From: Pseudomonadota bacterium
GTDB lineage: Bacteria > Pseudomonadota > Gammaproteobacteria > Burkholderiales > Casimicrobiaceae
Assembly: GCA_022709775.1 (NCBI GenBank)
Contig: JAKLIE010000169.1
Coordinates: 1 to 5,202, forward strand
Direction of reading: 5' to 3'
Length of the DNA stretch: 5,202 nt
Positions 1-5,202 of the stretch are shown one piece after another. Both the position numbers and the translations under genes were made by a program. Under the pieces are notes generated by a model. The model did no database searches and was not told where the DNA came from. It saw nothing but the letters and a program-made list of their open reading frames with translations. The first letter of the stretch is position 1. Each line of letters opens with the position of its first letter.

Positions 1-2
1 AG

Positions 3-131
3 AGTGCGCTGATCGACGCGATCTTTGCCGGCGCGAAGGCGCCGTTTCCGGAGCCGCCCGATCGGCCGCGAAAAGGGCAGGCGGCGCCGACGGGCGCTAG
101 GCCTTCCCCTTCTTCGCCGCGCTCTTCGTAG
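3..131 (+). CDS. Possible 3' end of an unrecognised protein gene
   Basis: This frame is open from the window edge to a TAG at 129-131. Over its first 90 bases most codons end in G or C, as in the real genes of this window, whereas the other two plus frames are either closed at once or have poorer third positions. It would encode about 42 residues starting SALIDAIFAGAKAPFPEP, then a Pro/Arg/Ser-rich tail. The tail overlaps the 3' end of the convergent PHA protein gene by 35 bases, and its codons there look worse, so it may only be run-on past the natural family end. I do not recognise the protein. It could equally be non-coding sequence that happens to be open, and the bases to the left would settle this. 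Confidence 0.35.
   Translation, partial: SALIDAIFAGAKAPFPEPPDRPRKGQAAPTGARPSPSSPRSS
71..97 (-). terminator. Weak intrinsic terminator candidate after the PHA protein gene
   Basis: Read on the minus strand, a 5-bp GC stem (GCGCC, loop CGTC, GGCGC; positions 97-84) begins inside the TAG stop codon. A short TTTT (74-71) follows after about nine bases. The stem is short and the T-run is brief and not adjacent, so this is a poor match to a classical rho-independent terminator. The hairpin is visible in the sequence; its function is a guess. Confidence 0.2.
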
Positions 132-423
132 CGTGCTTCCCCTCCGGCGCGCCCACGAGCCCGTCGAGTTCCTCGTGGATCGCGCGCTCGATCGACGGCG
201 CGACCGCCGACAGAAGGAATCCGAGCTTCACGTCGAGCGTGATGCGTTCCTTGCCGACGTGCATCTTCCCGGTGAGCCCGCTGCGCTCGAAATGGCAGTT
301 GTCGCCCTCCCAGGTGCAGTCGAGGTCGAACTTGCGGTGCAGGTCCTTCGCCATCTTCTCGGCGACGCCTTTCGCCTTCGCGTGGTTCAGGTGGTGCACT
401 TTGGATACGGAGATCGTTGCCAT
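97..423 (-). CDS. Polyhydroxyalkanoic acid system family protein
   Basis: A 108-residue cytosolic protein that matches, by recall, the small PHA-granule-associated family (TIGR02610 / PHA_gran_rgn). Members are about 90-110 residues and often lie near PHA or fatty-acid genes; their biochemical role is poorly defined. The family-like core is residues 1-90: MATISVSKVHHLNHAKAKG opens the protein, followed by an amphipathic helix (AEKMAKDLHRKF), then alternating strand-like stretches (CTWEGDNCHFE, GKMHVGKERITLDVKLGF) and a final helix (APSIERAIHEELDGLV). Residues 91-108 form a Lys/Ala-rich basic tail with five lysines and no acidic residue after E95. The start at 423 fits the family N-terminus. 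An AAGG lies nine bases upstream and a -10-like TATACT further out. A longer open frame reaches 693, but it runs under the divergent synthetase gene and its extra N-terminus is Arg/Pro-rich, so I reject it. There are no membrane segments and no signal peptide. Confidence 0.85.
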   Translation of the reverse strand: MATISVSKVHHLNHAKAKGVAEKMAKDLHRKFDLDCTWEGDNCHFERSGLTGKMHVGKERITLDVKLGFLLSAVAPSIERAIHEELDGLVGAPEGKHATKSAAKKGKA

Positions 424-446
424 GGGCGGGTGCCTTCGCGGCAGAG

Positions 447-476
447 GGTGGGCGCGAGTATAGCGAGGCAGGCCGG
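447..476 (-). promoter_or_regulatory. Likely sigma70-type promoter of the PHA protein gene
   Basis: On the minus strand, TATACT (452-447, five of six bases of the -10 consensus) is preceded after 18 bases by TTGGGG (476-471, only three of six of the -35 consensus). Transcription would begin near 440, giving a leader of about 17 bases before the ATG at 423. The site lies in the 143-base gap shared with the divergent synthetase gene. In that direction I see no convincing promoter. Confidence 0.45.
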
Positions 477-566
477 CGATCCCCAAGCATCCCCCGGCGC
501 GTGGCGAGCGACGTCGCGATGCGTCAGAATCGACCGCCGGTCCTCGTGGCCGGGGCGCCGACATCG

Positions 567-2237
567 ATGAACGCCAACCTCGCCCATCTGCTCGAGCGGT
601 CCCTCGCCGTTCCCGACCGGGCGCTCTACCGGCACTGGACCGGCGGGCAGTGGGAGGACGTGACGGCGGCGGAGATCGCGGAGCGCGCCGCACGCTGGCA
701 GGCGGCGTTCAGGCGGGAGGGCTGCGCGCCGGGCGAACGCATTGCGCTCGCCGTGCGCAACGGCGTCGAGTGGGTCGCGATCGACCAGGCGGCGCTCGGC
801 CTGGGTCTGGTCGTCGTGCCGCTCTACGTCGACGACAGCGCCGACAACGTCGCGTGGTGCGTCGAGCATGCCCAGGCGCGGCTCCTCGTGGTCGACAACA
901 GCCGAATGGCGAACGCGCTGCGGGGCCTCGCGGACCGGTATGCGCTGCCGCCGATCGTCGTGGTCCGCGCCGACGAGAGGGAGCCGGGCACGGCGGTCGA
1001 TCTCTGGCTGCCCGGGGGGGACCGCCCGTTCGAGGTTCGCGACGTGGCTCCGGACACGCTCGCGACGATCTGCTTCACGTCGGGCACCGCCGGCCGACCG
1101 AAGGGCGTGATGCTCTCGCACCGGAACATCGGGGCGAACGTGGCGATGTGCGCAGCGACCGCGATGGCGAGACCGGACGACCGGTTCCTGTCGATCCTGC
1201 CGCTGTCGCACATGTTCGAGCGGACCGGCGGCTATTACCTGCCGCTGTCGATCGGCGCGCAGGTCGCGTTCTCGCGCGGCGTCGCGCACCTGCCGGACGA
1301 CCTGCGCTCGCAGGCACCCACGGTGATGTTCGCGGTCCCGCGCATCTTCGAGAGGTTCGCGGCCCGGATCGAGCACGCGCTCTCGGAATCGCCGCGCAGG
1401 AAGCGGCTCTTCGACGCGTGCGTGGCGAGCGGGTGGCGCGTCGAGCAGGGGCGCGCGCGCCTGCGCGACCGCCTGCTGCTGCGCGCGCTCCGGCGCCTCG
1501 TCGCGAAGCCGATCCTCGCACGGCTCGGCGGACGGCTGCGGCTGGTGGTCGTCGGCGGCGCGGCGCTCGATCCGGCGCTCGCCCGGATGTTCGTCGGGCT
1601 CGGGCTTCCGATGCTGCAGGGTTACGGCATGACGGAGGCCTCGCCGGTCGTTTCGGTCAACCGGCTATCCGACAACGTCCCGGACACGGTCGGCCGTCCG
1701 CTCGACGATGTCGAGGTGAAGCTCGCCGATGGCGGGGAGCTCCTGGTGCGCGGCGAGAACGTGATGCTCGGCTACTGGCGCAACGACGAGGCCACGCGCG
1801 CCGCGATCGACGACGCGGGCTGGCTGCATACCGGCGACCTGGCCGAGATCCGCGACGGCCGCATCGCGATCCGCGGCCGCGCCAAGGACATCCTCGTGCT
1901 GTCGAACGGCGAGAAGCTGCCGCCGCAGGACGTCGAGTTCGCGATCCTGCACGACCCGATCTTCGAGCAGGCGATGCTGGTCGGCGAGGGGCGGCCGTAC
2001 GTCGTGCTGCTGGCGGTGTCGCAGGAGACCGACGAGCGGGCGCTCGTCAGGCGTGCGAACGAGCAGCTGAAGGCGTTCCCGCGCTGGATGCGCGTGCGTC
2101 GCGTCGTCGCGACGAGCGAGCCGTGGGGTGTCGACAACGGGCTGCTCACGCCGACGCTGAAGCTCAAGCGCCCGATGCTCGTCGCACGTTACAAGGACAG
2201 GATCGACGCCGCCTACGCCTCGCGGGCGATTGACTAG
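567..2237 (+). CDS. Long-chain acyl-CoA synthetase (AMP-forming, FadD15-like)
   Basis: A 556-residue member of the acyl-adenylate-forming (ANL) superfamily. It would activate a fatty acid with ATP to an acyl-adenylate and then transfer it to CoA, supplying beta-oxidation or lipid and PHA synthesis. The ATP-binding loop TSGTAGRPKG is at residues 171-180. Other motifs are LSHMFERTGGYY in the N-terminal domain, the adenine-binding QGYGMTEAS (351-359), the ribose-binding GWLHTGD (418-424), the hinge region GRAKDILVLSNGEK (437-450), and TPTLKLKR (528-535) with the C-terminal lysine expected for catalysis. The pattern fits the long-chain/bubblegum/FadD15 branch rather than acetyl-CoA synthetase. 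Length is slightly below the usual ~600 residues because the N-terminus is short. I chose ATG 567 because family-like sequence (NLAHLLERS, PDRALY) begins there; no strong ribosome site is visible. ATG 519 in the same frame is an alternative, and the frame back to 417 overlaps the divergent gene. There is no signal peptide or membrane segment. The exact chain-length preference cannot be read from sequence. Confidence 0.93.
   Translation: MNANLAHLLERSLAVPDRALYRHWTGGQWEDVTAAEIAERAARWQAAFRREGCAPGERIALAVRNGVEWVAIDQAALGLGLVVVPLYVDDSADNVAWCVEHAQARLLVVDNSRMANALRGLADRYALPPIVVVRADEREPGTAVDLWLPGGDRPFEVRDVAPDTLATICFTSGTAGRPKGVMLSHRNIGANVAMCAATAMARPDDRFLSILPLSHMFERTGGYYLPLSIGAQVAFSRGVAHLPDDLRSQAPTVMFAVPRIFERFAARIEHALSESPRRKRLFDACVASGWRVEQGRARLRDRLLLRALRRLVAKPILARLGGRLRLVVVGGAALDPALARMFVGLGLPMLQGYGMTEASPVVSVNRLSDNVPDTVGRPLDDVEVKLADGGELLVRGENVMLGYWRNDEATRAAIDDAGWLHTGDLAEIRDGRIAIRGRAKDILVLSNGEKLPPQDVEFAILHDPIFEQAMLVGEGRPYVVLLAVSQETDERALVRRANEQLKAFPRWMRVRRVVATSEPWGVDNGLLTPTLKLKRPMLVARYKDRIDAAYASRAID
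2234..2237. other. Shared CTAG: interleaved stop codons of convergent genes
   Basis: The palindrome CTAG supplies TAG to the synthetase on the plus strand (2235-2237) and TAG to the transporter on the minus strand (2236-2234). The two coding regions therefore overlap tail-to-tail by four bases, leaving no room for an intergenic terminator. Transcripts from either side must end inside the opposite gene or by rho. Confidence 0.9.
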
Positions 2238-3202
2238 GCGCGCCGCCCGAGCGCGATCGCGACGATGACGAGCCCCGCCGCGGCGAACGTGAGCGGGTCG
2301 AGCGACTCGCCCAGCAGGAGCGCGGAGGCAACGATCGTGAGGAACGGCTGCAGCAACTGCACCTGCCCGACCGCCGCGATGCCGCCCTGCGCGAGCCCGC
2401 GGTACCACGCGAAGAAGCCCAGGTACATCGACACCGCCGCGACGTAGGCGAATCCGGCCCACGCGGTCCAGGGCGCGCTCGCGAGGCGCGCGTCGGCGGC
2501 GAGCCACGTCGGAACGAGCAGGAACGGCGCGGACAGCACGAGCGCCCACGAGATCACCTGCCAGCCTCCCAGTGCTCGCGACAGCGTTGCGCCTTTCGCG
2601 TAGCCGATAGCCGCCGCCGCGACCGCGCCGACGAGGAGCAGGTCGGCGACGTGCGGCGCGCCACCGCCGCGCGACAGCGCATAGGCGACGACGACCGCGC
2701 TTCCGAACGCGGCCCACAGCCAGAATCGCCTGCGGGGCCGCTCGTGCGCGAGCCAGGCGGCGGCGCCGGCGGTCGCGAGCGGCAGGAGGCCTGTCAGCAC
2801 CGCGCCGTGCGAGGCGGGCACCAGCCGCATCGCATAGGCGGACAGCAGCGGAAACCCGACGACCACGCCCAGCGCGACGACCGCGAGGTCCCACGTCTGT
2901 GCGACCGTCGGCCGGGGGCTGCGCGTCGCGCCCAGCGCGGTCGCGGCCAGGACCGCGGCGACGACCGCGCGGCCCAGTCCGACGAACACGGGATCGAGGT
3001 GCGCGACCGCGGCCCGCGTCGCCGGGAGTGTCACGCTGAAGGCGACGACGCCGACCAGTCCCCACGCCAGCCCGATGCGGCGGTCGTGCCTCGTGGGTGG
3101 GGGAGCGGGCGTCGGCCGGGGCGACGCGACGCGGGAGCCGCCGGCAGCGGACGTTTCGGCAACCCCGCTCGACAGGGGGCGGGGTCGTGGAGCGGCGGAC
3201 AT
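2234..3202 (-). CDS. EamA/DMT-family transporter
   Basis: A 322-residue inner-membrane protein of the drug/metabolite transporter superfamily (two EamA repeats, usual length about 280-310), probably exporting a small metabolite or amino acid; the substrate is unknown. About ten hydrophobic segments can be read at roughly residues 43-61, 71-91, 104-124, 129-151, 160-176, 184-203, 214-233, 246-266, 276-297 and 303-318. Repeat one covers ~44-175 and ends each half in the typical way: LTGLLPLATAGAAAWLAHERP (131-155 region), and in repeat two LLQPFLTIVASALLLGE with E299. Residues 1-42 are a Pro/Ala/Ser/Arg-rich tail expected in the cytoplasm and atypical of the core fold. ATG 3202 was chosen over an in-frame TTG at 3238, but neither has a good ribosome site, and the true start could be later. 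The gene converges with the synthetase (stops overlap by four bases) and diverges from the TetR gene. Confidence 0.88.
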   Translation of the reverse strand: MSAAPRPRPLSSGVAETSAAGGSRVASPRPTPAPPPTRHDRRIGLAWGLVGVVAFSVTLPATRAAVAHLDPVFVGLGRAVVAAVLAATALGATRSPRPTVAQTWDLAVVALGVVVGFPLLSAYAMRLVPASHGAVLTGLLPLATAGAAAWLAHERPRRRFWLWAAFGSAVVVAYALSRGGGAPHVADLLLVGAVAAAAIGYAKGATLSRALGGWQVISWALVLSAPFLLVPTWLAADARLASAPWTAWAGFAYVAAVSMYLGFFAWYRGLAQGGIAAVGQVQLLQPFLTIVASALLLGESLDPLTFAAAGLVIVAIALGRRA

Positions 3203-3341
3203 CGATCCGAATGTGCCCGAAGCCCGGTCGGGCGACAAGCCCTCGATGCCATCTATTATTCAACGGCTTAACGGAAAGCGTGCGCTCACATCGCAGCCGA
3301 ACCTTCTGTCCCCGATCGCCGAACGTTTGCTGCACCGCAGC

Positions 3342-3370
3342 TTGACCTGCGACTCGAACATACATAGGCT
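3342..3370 (+). promoter_or_regulatory. Predicted sigma70 promoter of the TetR-fadE operon
   Basis: TTGACC (3342-3347, five of six -35 bases) is followed, after an ideal 17-base spacer, by TAGGCT (3365-3370). TAGGCT keeps the three most important -10 bases (T1, A2, T6). Transcription would start near 3377, inside the 16-bp palindrome that begins on the very next base. The leader to the repressor ATG would be about 127 bases. Confidence 0.6.
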
Positions 3371-3386
3371 TCAAACGATCGTTTGA
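3371..3386. promoter_or_regulatory. Perfect 16-bp palindrome, likely TetR/PsrA-type operator
   Basis: TCAAACGATCGTTTGA equals its own reverse complement over all 16 bases; symmetry stops at the flanks. It lies directly after the predicted -10 and covers the predicted start site, where a bound dimer would block transcription. The half-site CAAAC/GTTTG resembles the paired GAAAC/GTTTC-type elements known for PsrA-like fatty-acid repressors. The protein encoded next is of that family, so autorepression, with control of the downstream fadE, is the natural inference. The palindrome is certain; the binding partner is inferred. Confidence 0.75.
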
Positions 3387-3393
3387 GCGAATC

Positions 3394-3422
3394 CATGCCA
3401 TCTGCCGCGCAGGCACGGCATG
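3394..3422 (+). repeat. Inverted repeat (hairpin) in the TetR leader
   Basis: CATGCC (3394-3399) pairs with GGCATG (3417-3422). Inside it TGCC (3403-3406) pairs with GGCA (3412-3415) around a five-base loop. This makes a two-step hairpin with a small asymmetric internal loop, in the untranslated leader about 80 bases before the start codon. No T-run follows, so it is not a terminator by itself. It could stabilise the mRNA or be chance in GC-rich sequence. Confidence 0.4.
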
Positions 3423-3491
3423 CGACGCGGACGCCGGGACGTCGGCGGGAGCGGGAACGGGAGCCCCCGGCAAGGATCCAACTGCTGTACC

Positions 3492-3498
3492 GGAAGGA
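3492..3498 (+). promoter_or_regulatory. Ribosome binding site fixing the TetR start
   Basis: GGAAGGA ends five bases before ATG 3504, with good Shine-Dalgarno complementarity and spacing. The upstream in-frame ATG at 3420 has no such site and would add a Gly/Arg-rich stretch unlike the family. This decides for 3504. Confidence 0.75.
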
Positions 3499-3503
3499 CT
3501 CGC

Positions 3504-4232
3504 ATGAGCAGTTCGGTGGTGTCCCTGAACGACGGCCGCGGCCCCCCCGCGACGAAGGACCGCATCCTCGACGCGGCGGAGGGGTTGTTCATGGAGCACG
3601 GGTTCGAGGCGACCAGCCTGCGGTCGATCACTGCGGCGGCCGCGGTGAACCTGGCCGCGGTCAACTACCACTTCGGCAGCAAGGAGGAGCTCTTCCAGGC
3701 GGTCCTCACGCGCCGGCTGGACCCGATGAACCAGCGGCGGCTCGCGCTGCTCGACCGCTTCGAGCGCGAGGCGTCCGCCGAGCCGCTGTCGTGCGAGCGC
3801 ATCATCGTCGCGCTGTTCGTGCCCGCGCTCGAGCTCGCGCGCGACCCCGAGCGCGGCGGGAAGGACTTCCTGCGCCTGCTCGGTCGCGCGTACGCCGACC
3901 CCGCGCCGTTCATCCGGCAGTTCCTGTCGGACCAGTACGCGCAGATGATCGCGCGCTTCAAGACGGCGTTCGCCCGTGCGCTGCCGCACCTTCCGAAGAA
4001 GGAACTGTCGTGGCGGCTGCATTTCATCATGGGCGCGCTCTCGTACACGCTCGCGGGCACCGATGTCCTGAAGCTCATTGCCGAGCTCGCTCCGCGGGAG
4101 ACGACGAACGACGAAATCCTGCTGCGGCGCCTCGCGCCGTTCCTGCTCGCGGGGCTCAAGGCTCCGCTGCCCGACCTGTCCGAGGTGACGCGCGAGATCG
4201 ACGGCGCGCTCGACACCCCGGCGCGGCGATGA
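3504..4232 (+). CDS. TetR/AcrR-family repressor, PsrA/FadP-like
   Basis: A 242-residue transcriptional regulator. The N-terminal TetR DNA-binding domain spans about residues 16-65: helix 1 [18 protein letters not shown] (17-34), the turn [14 protein letters not shown] (35-48), and the recognition helix NLAAVNYHF (49-57), closed by the hallmark GSKEELF (58-64). The C-terminal ligand and dimer domain starts near [17 protein letters not shown] (68-84) and contains [16 protein letters not shown] (from 118) and [15 protein letters not shown] associate both blocks with PsrA-type regulators (TetR_C_30 type), which release DNA on binding long-chain fatty acids or acyl-CoA. It is followed after 37 bases by fadE on the same strand with no terminator, so both probably share the promoter at 3342-3370. 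A palindrome at that promoter suggests autorepression. A seven-C run (3542-3548) falls in codons 13-15. The family assignment is solid; the ligand and gene name are inferred. Confidence 0.92.
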   Translation: MSSSVVSLNDGRGPPATKDRILDAAEGLFMEHGFEATSLRSITAAAAVNLAAVNYHFGSKEELFQAVLTRRLDPMNQRRLALLDRFEREASAEPLSCERIIVALFVPALELARDPERGGKDFLRLLGRAYADPAPFIRQFLSDQYAQMIARFKTAFARALPHLPKKELSWRLHFIMGALSYTLAGTDVLKLIAELAPRETTNDEILLRRLAPFLLAGLKAPLPDLSEVTREIDGALDTPARR

Positions 4233-4269
4233 CCCGCGCGAATTCCGTCATCCACCGCCGGAGATTCCC

Positions 4270-5202
4270 ATGCTGACGTTCCTGTGGCTCGTCGTCGTTC
4301 CCGTCACTTTCCTCGCGCTCGCCTACGTGCGGGCGGGGGGATACGCATGGGCCGCCGCGGTCGCGGCGCTCCTCGGCGTCTCGTGGGCGGCCGGACTGCT
4401 GCCGATCTGGCTCAACCTCGGACTCTCCGCGGCCGCCGTCCTGATCGGCATCCCGCTCCTCGTGCCGCGCCTGCGCCGCGCGCTCATCAGCGACGCGGTC
4501 TTCGCAGGCTTCCGCAAGGTGATGCCGGCGATGTCGCAGACCGAGCGCGAGGCGATCGAAGCGGGCACCGTCTGGTGGGACGGCGACCTCTTTTCCGGCA
4601 AGCCCGACTGGAAGAAGCTCCTGTCGCTGCCGGCGCCCACGCTCACCGCGGAAGAGCAGGGCTTCCTCGACCGCGAGGTCGACGAGCTGTGCGCGATGGT
4701 CACCGACTGGGAGACCACCAACGTCCACAAGGACCTGCCGCCGCACGTCTGGCAGTTCGTGAAGGACAAGGGCTTTCTCGGGATGATCATCCCGAAGGAG
4801 TACGGCGGCCTCGGCTTCTCGGCGTACGCGCATTCGCAGGTGATCACCAAGCTGTCGACGCGCTCGGGCACCGTGGCGGTCACGGTGATGGTGCCCAACT
4901 CGCTCGGGCCCGGCGAGTTGCTGCTGCACTACGGCACGGAGAAGCAGAAGCGCCACTACCTCCCGCGCCTGGCCAAAGGGGTCGAGATTCCCTGCTTCGC
5001 GCTGACCAGCCCCAACGCGGGCTCGGACGCGGCATCGATGCCCGACTACGCCCGCGTGTGCTGGGGCGAGCACGAGGGCAAGCGCGTGCTGGGGCTCTCG
5101 GTCACGTGGGACAAGCGCTACATCACGCTCGGCCCGGTCGCGACGCTGCTCGGCCTGGCGTTCCGGGTGTACGACCCCGAGAAGCTGATCGGCGATCGCG
5201 AA
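4270..5202 (+). CDS. fadE: Acyl-CoA dehydrogenase FadE (5' part, runs off window)
   Basis: The first 311 residues of FadE, the membrane-linked flavoprotein that oxidises acyl-CoA to trans-2-enoyl-CoA in the first step of beta-oxidation; E. coli FadE has about 814 residues. The N-terminus has two or three hydrophobic segments (about 2-20 and 26-66), then the FadE-specific linker [19 protein letters not shown] and [18 protein letters not shown]. The acyl-CoA dehydrogenase N-terminal domain follows, with [20 protein letters not shown] (170-189) and [19 protein letters not shown]. The flavin/substrate motif reads [11 protein letters not shown] (244-254), with N249 where E. coli FadE and most relatives have Glu. 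[19 protein letters not shown] and [10 protein letters not shown] follow, very close to the E. coli wording as I recall it. ATG 4270 has GGAG (4260-4263) six bases upstream. The frame is open to the edge, so the catalytic base and C-terminal FadE domain are not seen. It probably shares a transcript with the repressor upstream. Confidence 0.95.
   Translation, partial: MLTFLWLVVVPVTFLALAYVRAGGYAWAAAVAALLGVSWAAGLLPIWLNLGLSAAAVLIGIPLLVPRLRRALISDAVFAGFRKVMPAMSQTEREAIEAGTVWWDGDLFSGKPDWKKLLSLPAPTLTAEEQGFLDREVDELCAMVTDWETTNVHKDLPPHVWQFVKDKGFLGMIIPKEYGGLGFSAYAHSQVITKLSTRSGTVAVTVMVPNSLGPGELLLHYGTEKQKRHYLPRLAKGVEIPCFALTSPNAGSDAASMPDYARVCWGEHEGKRVLGLSVTWDKRYITLGPVATLLGLAFRVYDPEKLIGDRE

Larger units (their letters stand above)
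3203..3503. promoter_or_regulatory. Divergent regulatory gap between transporter and TetR genes
   Basis: About 300 bases without a convincing gene, and the least GC-rich part of the window, especially 3246-3275 and 3355-3390. In the plus direction it holds a promoter, a perfect operator-like palindrome and a leader hairpin, listed separately. In the minus direction the only promoter-like element is AATAAT (3260-3255), five of six -10 bases, about 53 bases upstream of the transporter ATG, without a recognisable -35. A short direct repeat AACGG-CTT-AACGG lies at 3262-3274. Small open frames here have unbiased codons and I do not call them. Confidence 0.6.

Noticed and set aside
449..454. TATAGC as a -10 box for the synthetase
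   Set aside because: Only four of six bases match, and no -35 lies at suitable spacing. It overlaps the better minus-strand -10 and may be its mirror.
417..566. N-terminal extension of the synthetase back to ATG 417
   Set aside because: The added 50 residues are not family-like and the extension would overlap the start and promoter of the divergent PHA protein gene. Family sequence begins at 567.
387..1376. A 329-codon minus-strand open frame opposite the synthetase
   Set aside because: Arg/His/Asp-rich translation without recognisable motifs, overlapping two real genes. It mirrors the coding bias of the plus-strand gene.
3246..3403. Nine-base direct repeat ATGCCATCT at 3246-3254 and 3395-3403
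   Set aside because: The repeat is short, there is no third copy, and the flanks are unrelated. The second copy is part of the leader hairpin, so chance is likely.
1665..4022. A 785-codon open frame on the minus strand running under the synthetase, transporter and TetR genes
   Set aside because: It is antisense or out of frame to three well-recognised genes, rich in Arg/Ala/Gly/Pro with no family-like sequence. Long shadow frames are expected at this GC content, where stop codons are rare.
3383..4276. Plus-strand frame overlapping the TetR gene from a TTG in the operator
   Set aside because: It has an Arg/Pro-rich translation in a frame shifted from a gene with full TetR motifs, with no ribosome site.
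4156..5073. A 305-codon minus-strand open frame opposite the start of fadE
   Set aside because: It lies antisense to a clearly recognised FadE sequence and has low-complexity Arg/Glu/Asp-rich composition.

Overview
This window looks like ordinary chromosome from a very GC-rich proteobacterium, most likely a betaproteobacterium of the Burkholderiales type. This is inferred from the strong G/C bias at third codon positions, a small polyhydroxyalkanoate (PHA) system protein, and a TetR regulator of the PsrA/FadP type next to fadE. The theme is fatty-acid activation and beta-oxidation, with a PHA-linked gene and one unrelated-looking exporter.

Layout. At the left edge lies a possible 3' end of a plus-strand gene (3-131), which I do not recognise. 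It converges on, and overlaps, a minus-strand gene for a 108-residue PHA system family protein (97-423). A 143-base gap then separates that gene from a divergent plus-strand long-chain acyl-CoA synthetase (567-2237). The synthetase runs tail-to-tail into a minus-strand EamA/DMT family transporter (2234-3202), and the two stop codons share the palindrome CTAG. A roughly 300-base regulatory gap (3203-3503) follows, the least GC-rich part of the window. It carries a promoter and a perfect 16-bp palindrome, TCAAACGATCGTTTGA. Next come a plus-strand TetR-family repressor of the PsrA-like type (3504-4232) and, 37 bases later, the start of fadE (4270 to the window edge), encoding the membrane-anchored acyl-CoA dehydrogenase.

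How the genes may work together. The synthetase turns free fatty acids into acyl-CoA, and FadE performs the first oxidation of beta-oxidation. The resulting intermediates can feed PHA synthesis, in whose granule biology the small minus-strand protein is thought to act. The TetR protein probably senses acyl-CoA or fatty acid and represses its own promoter, and with it fadE, through the palindrome. That link is inferred from position and family.

I found no mobile element, CRISPR array, RNA gene or defence module, and no clearly new system. The points most worth a second look are the operator/promoter arrangement before the repressor-fadE pair, a hairpin in its leader, and a seven-C run at the start of the repressor gene.
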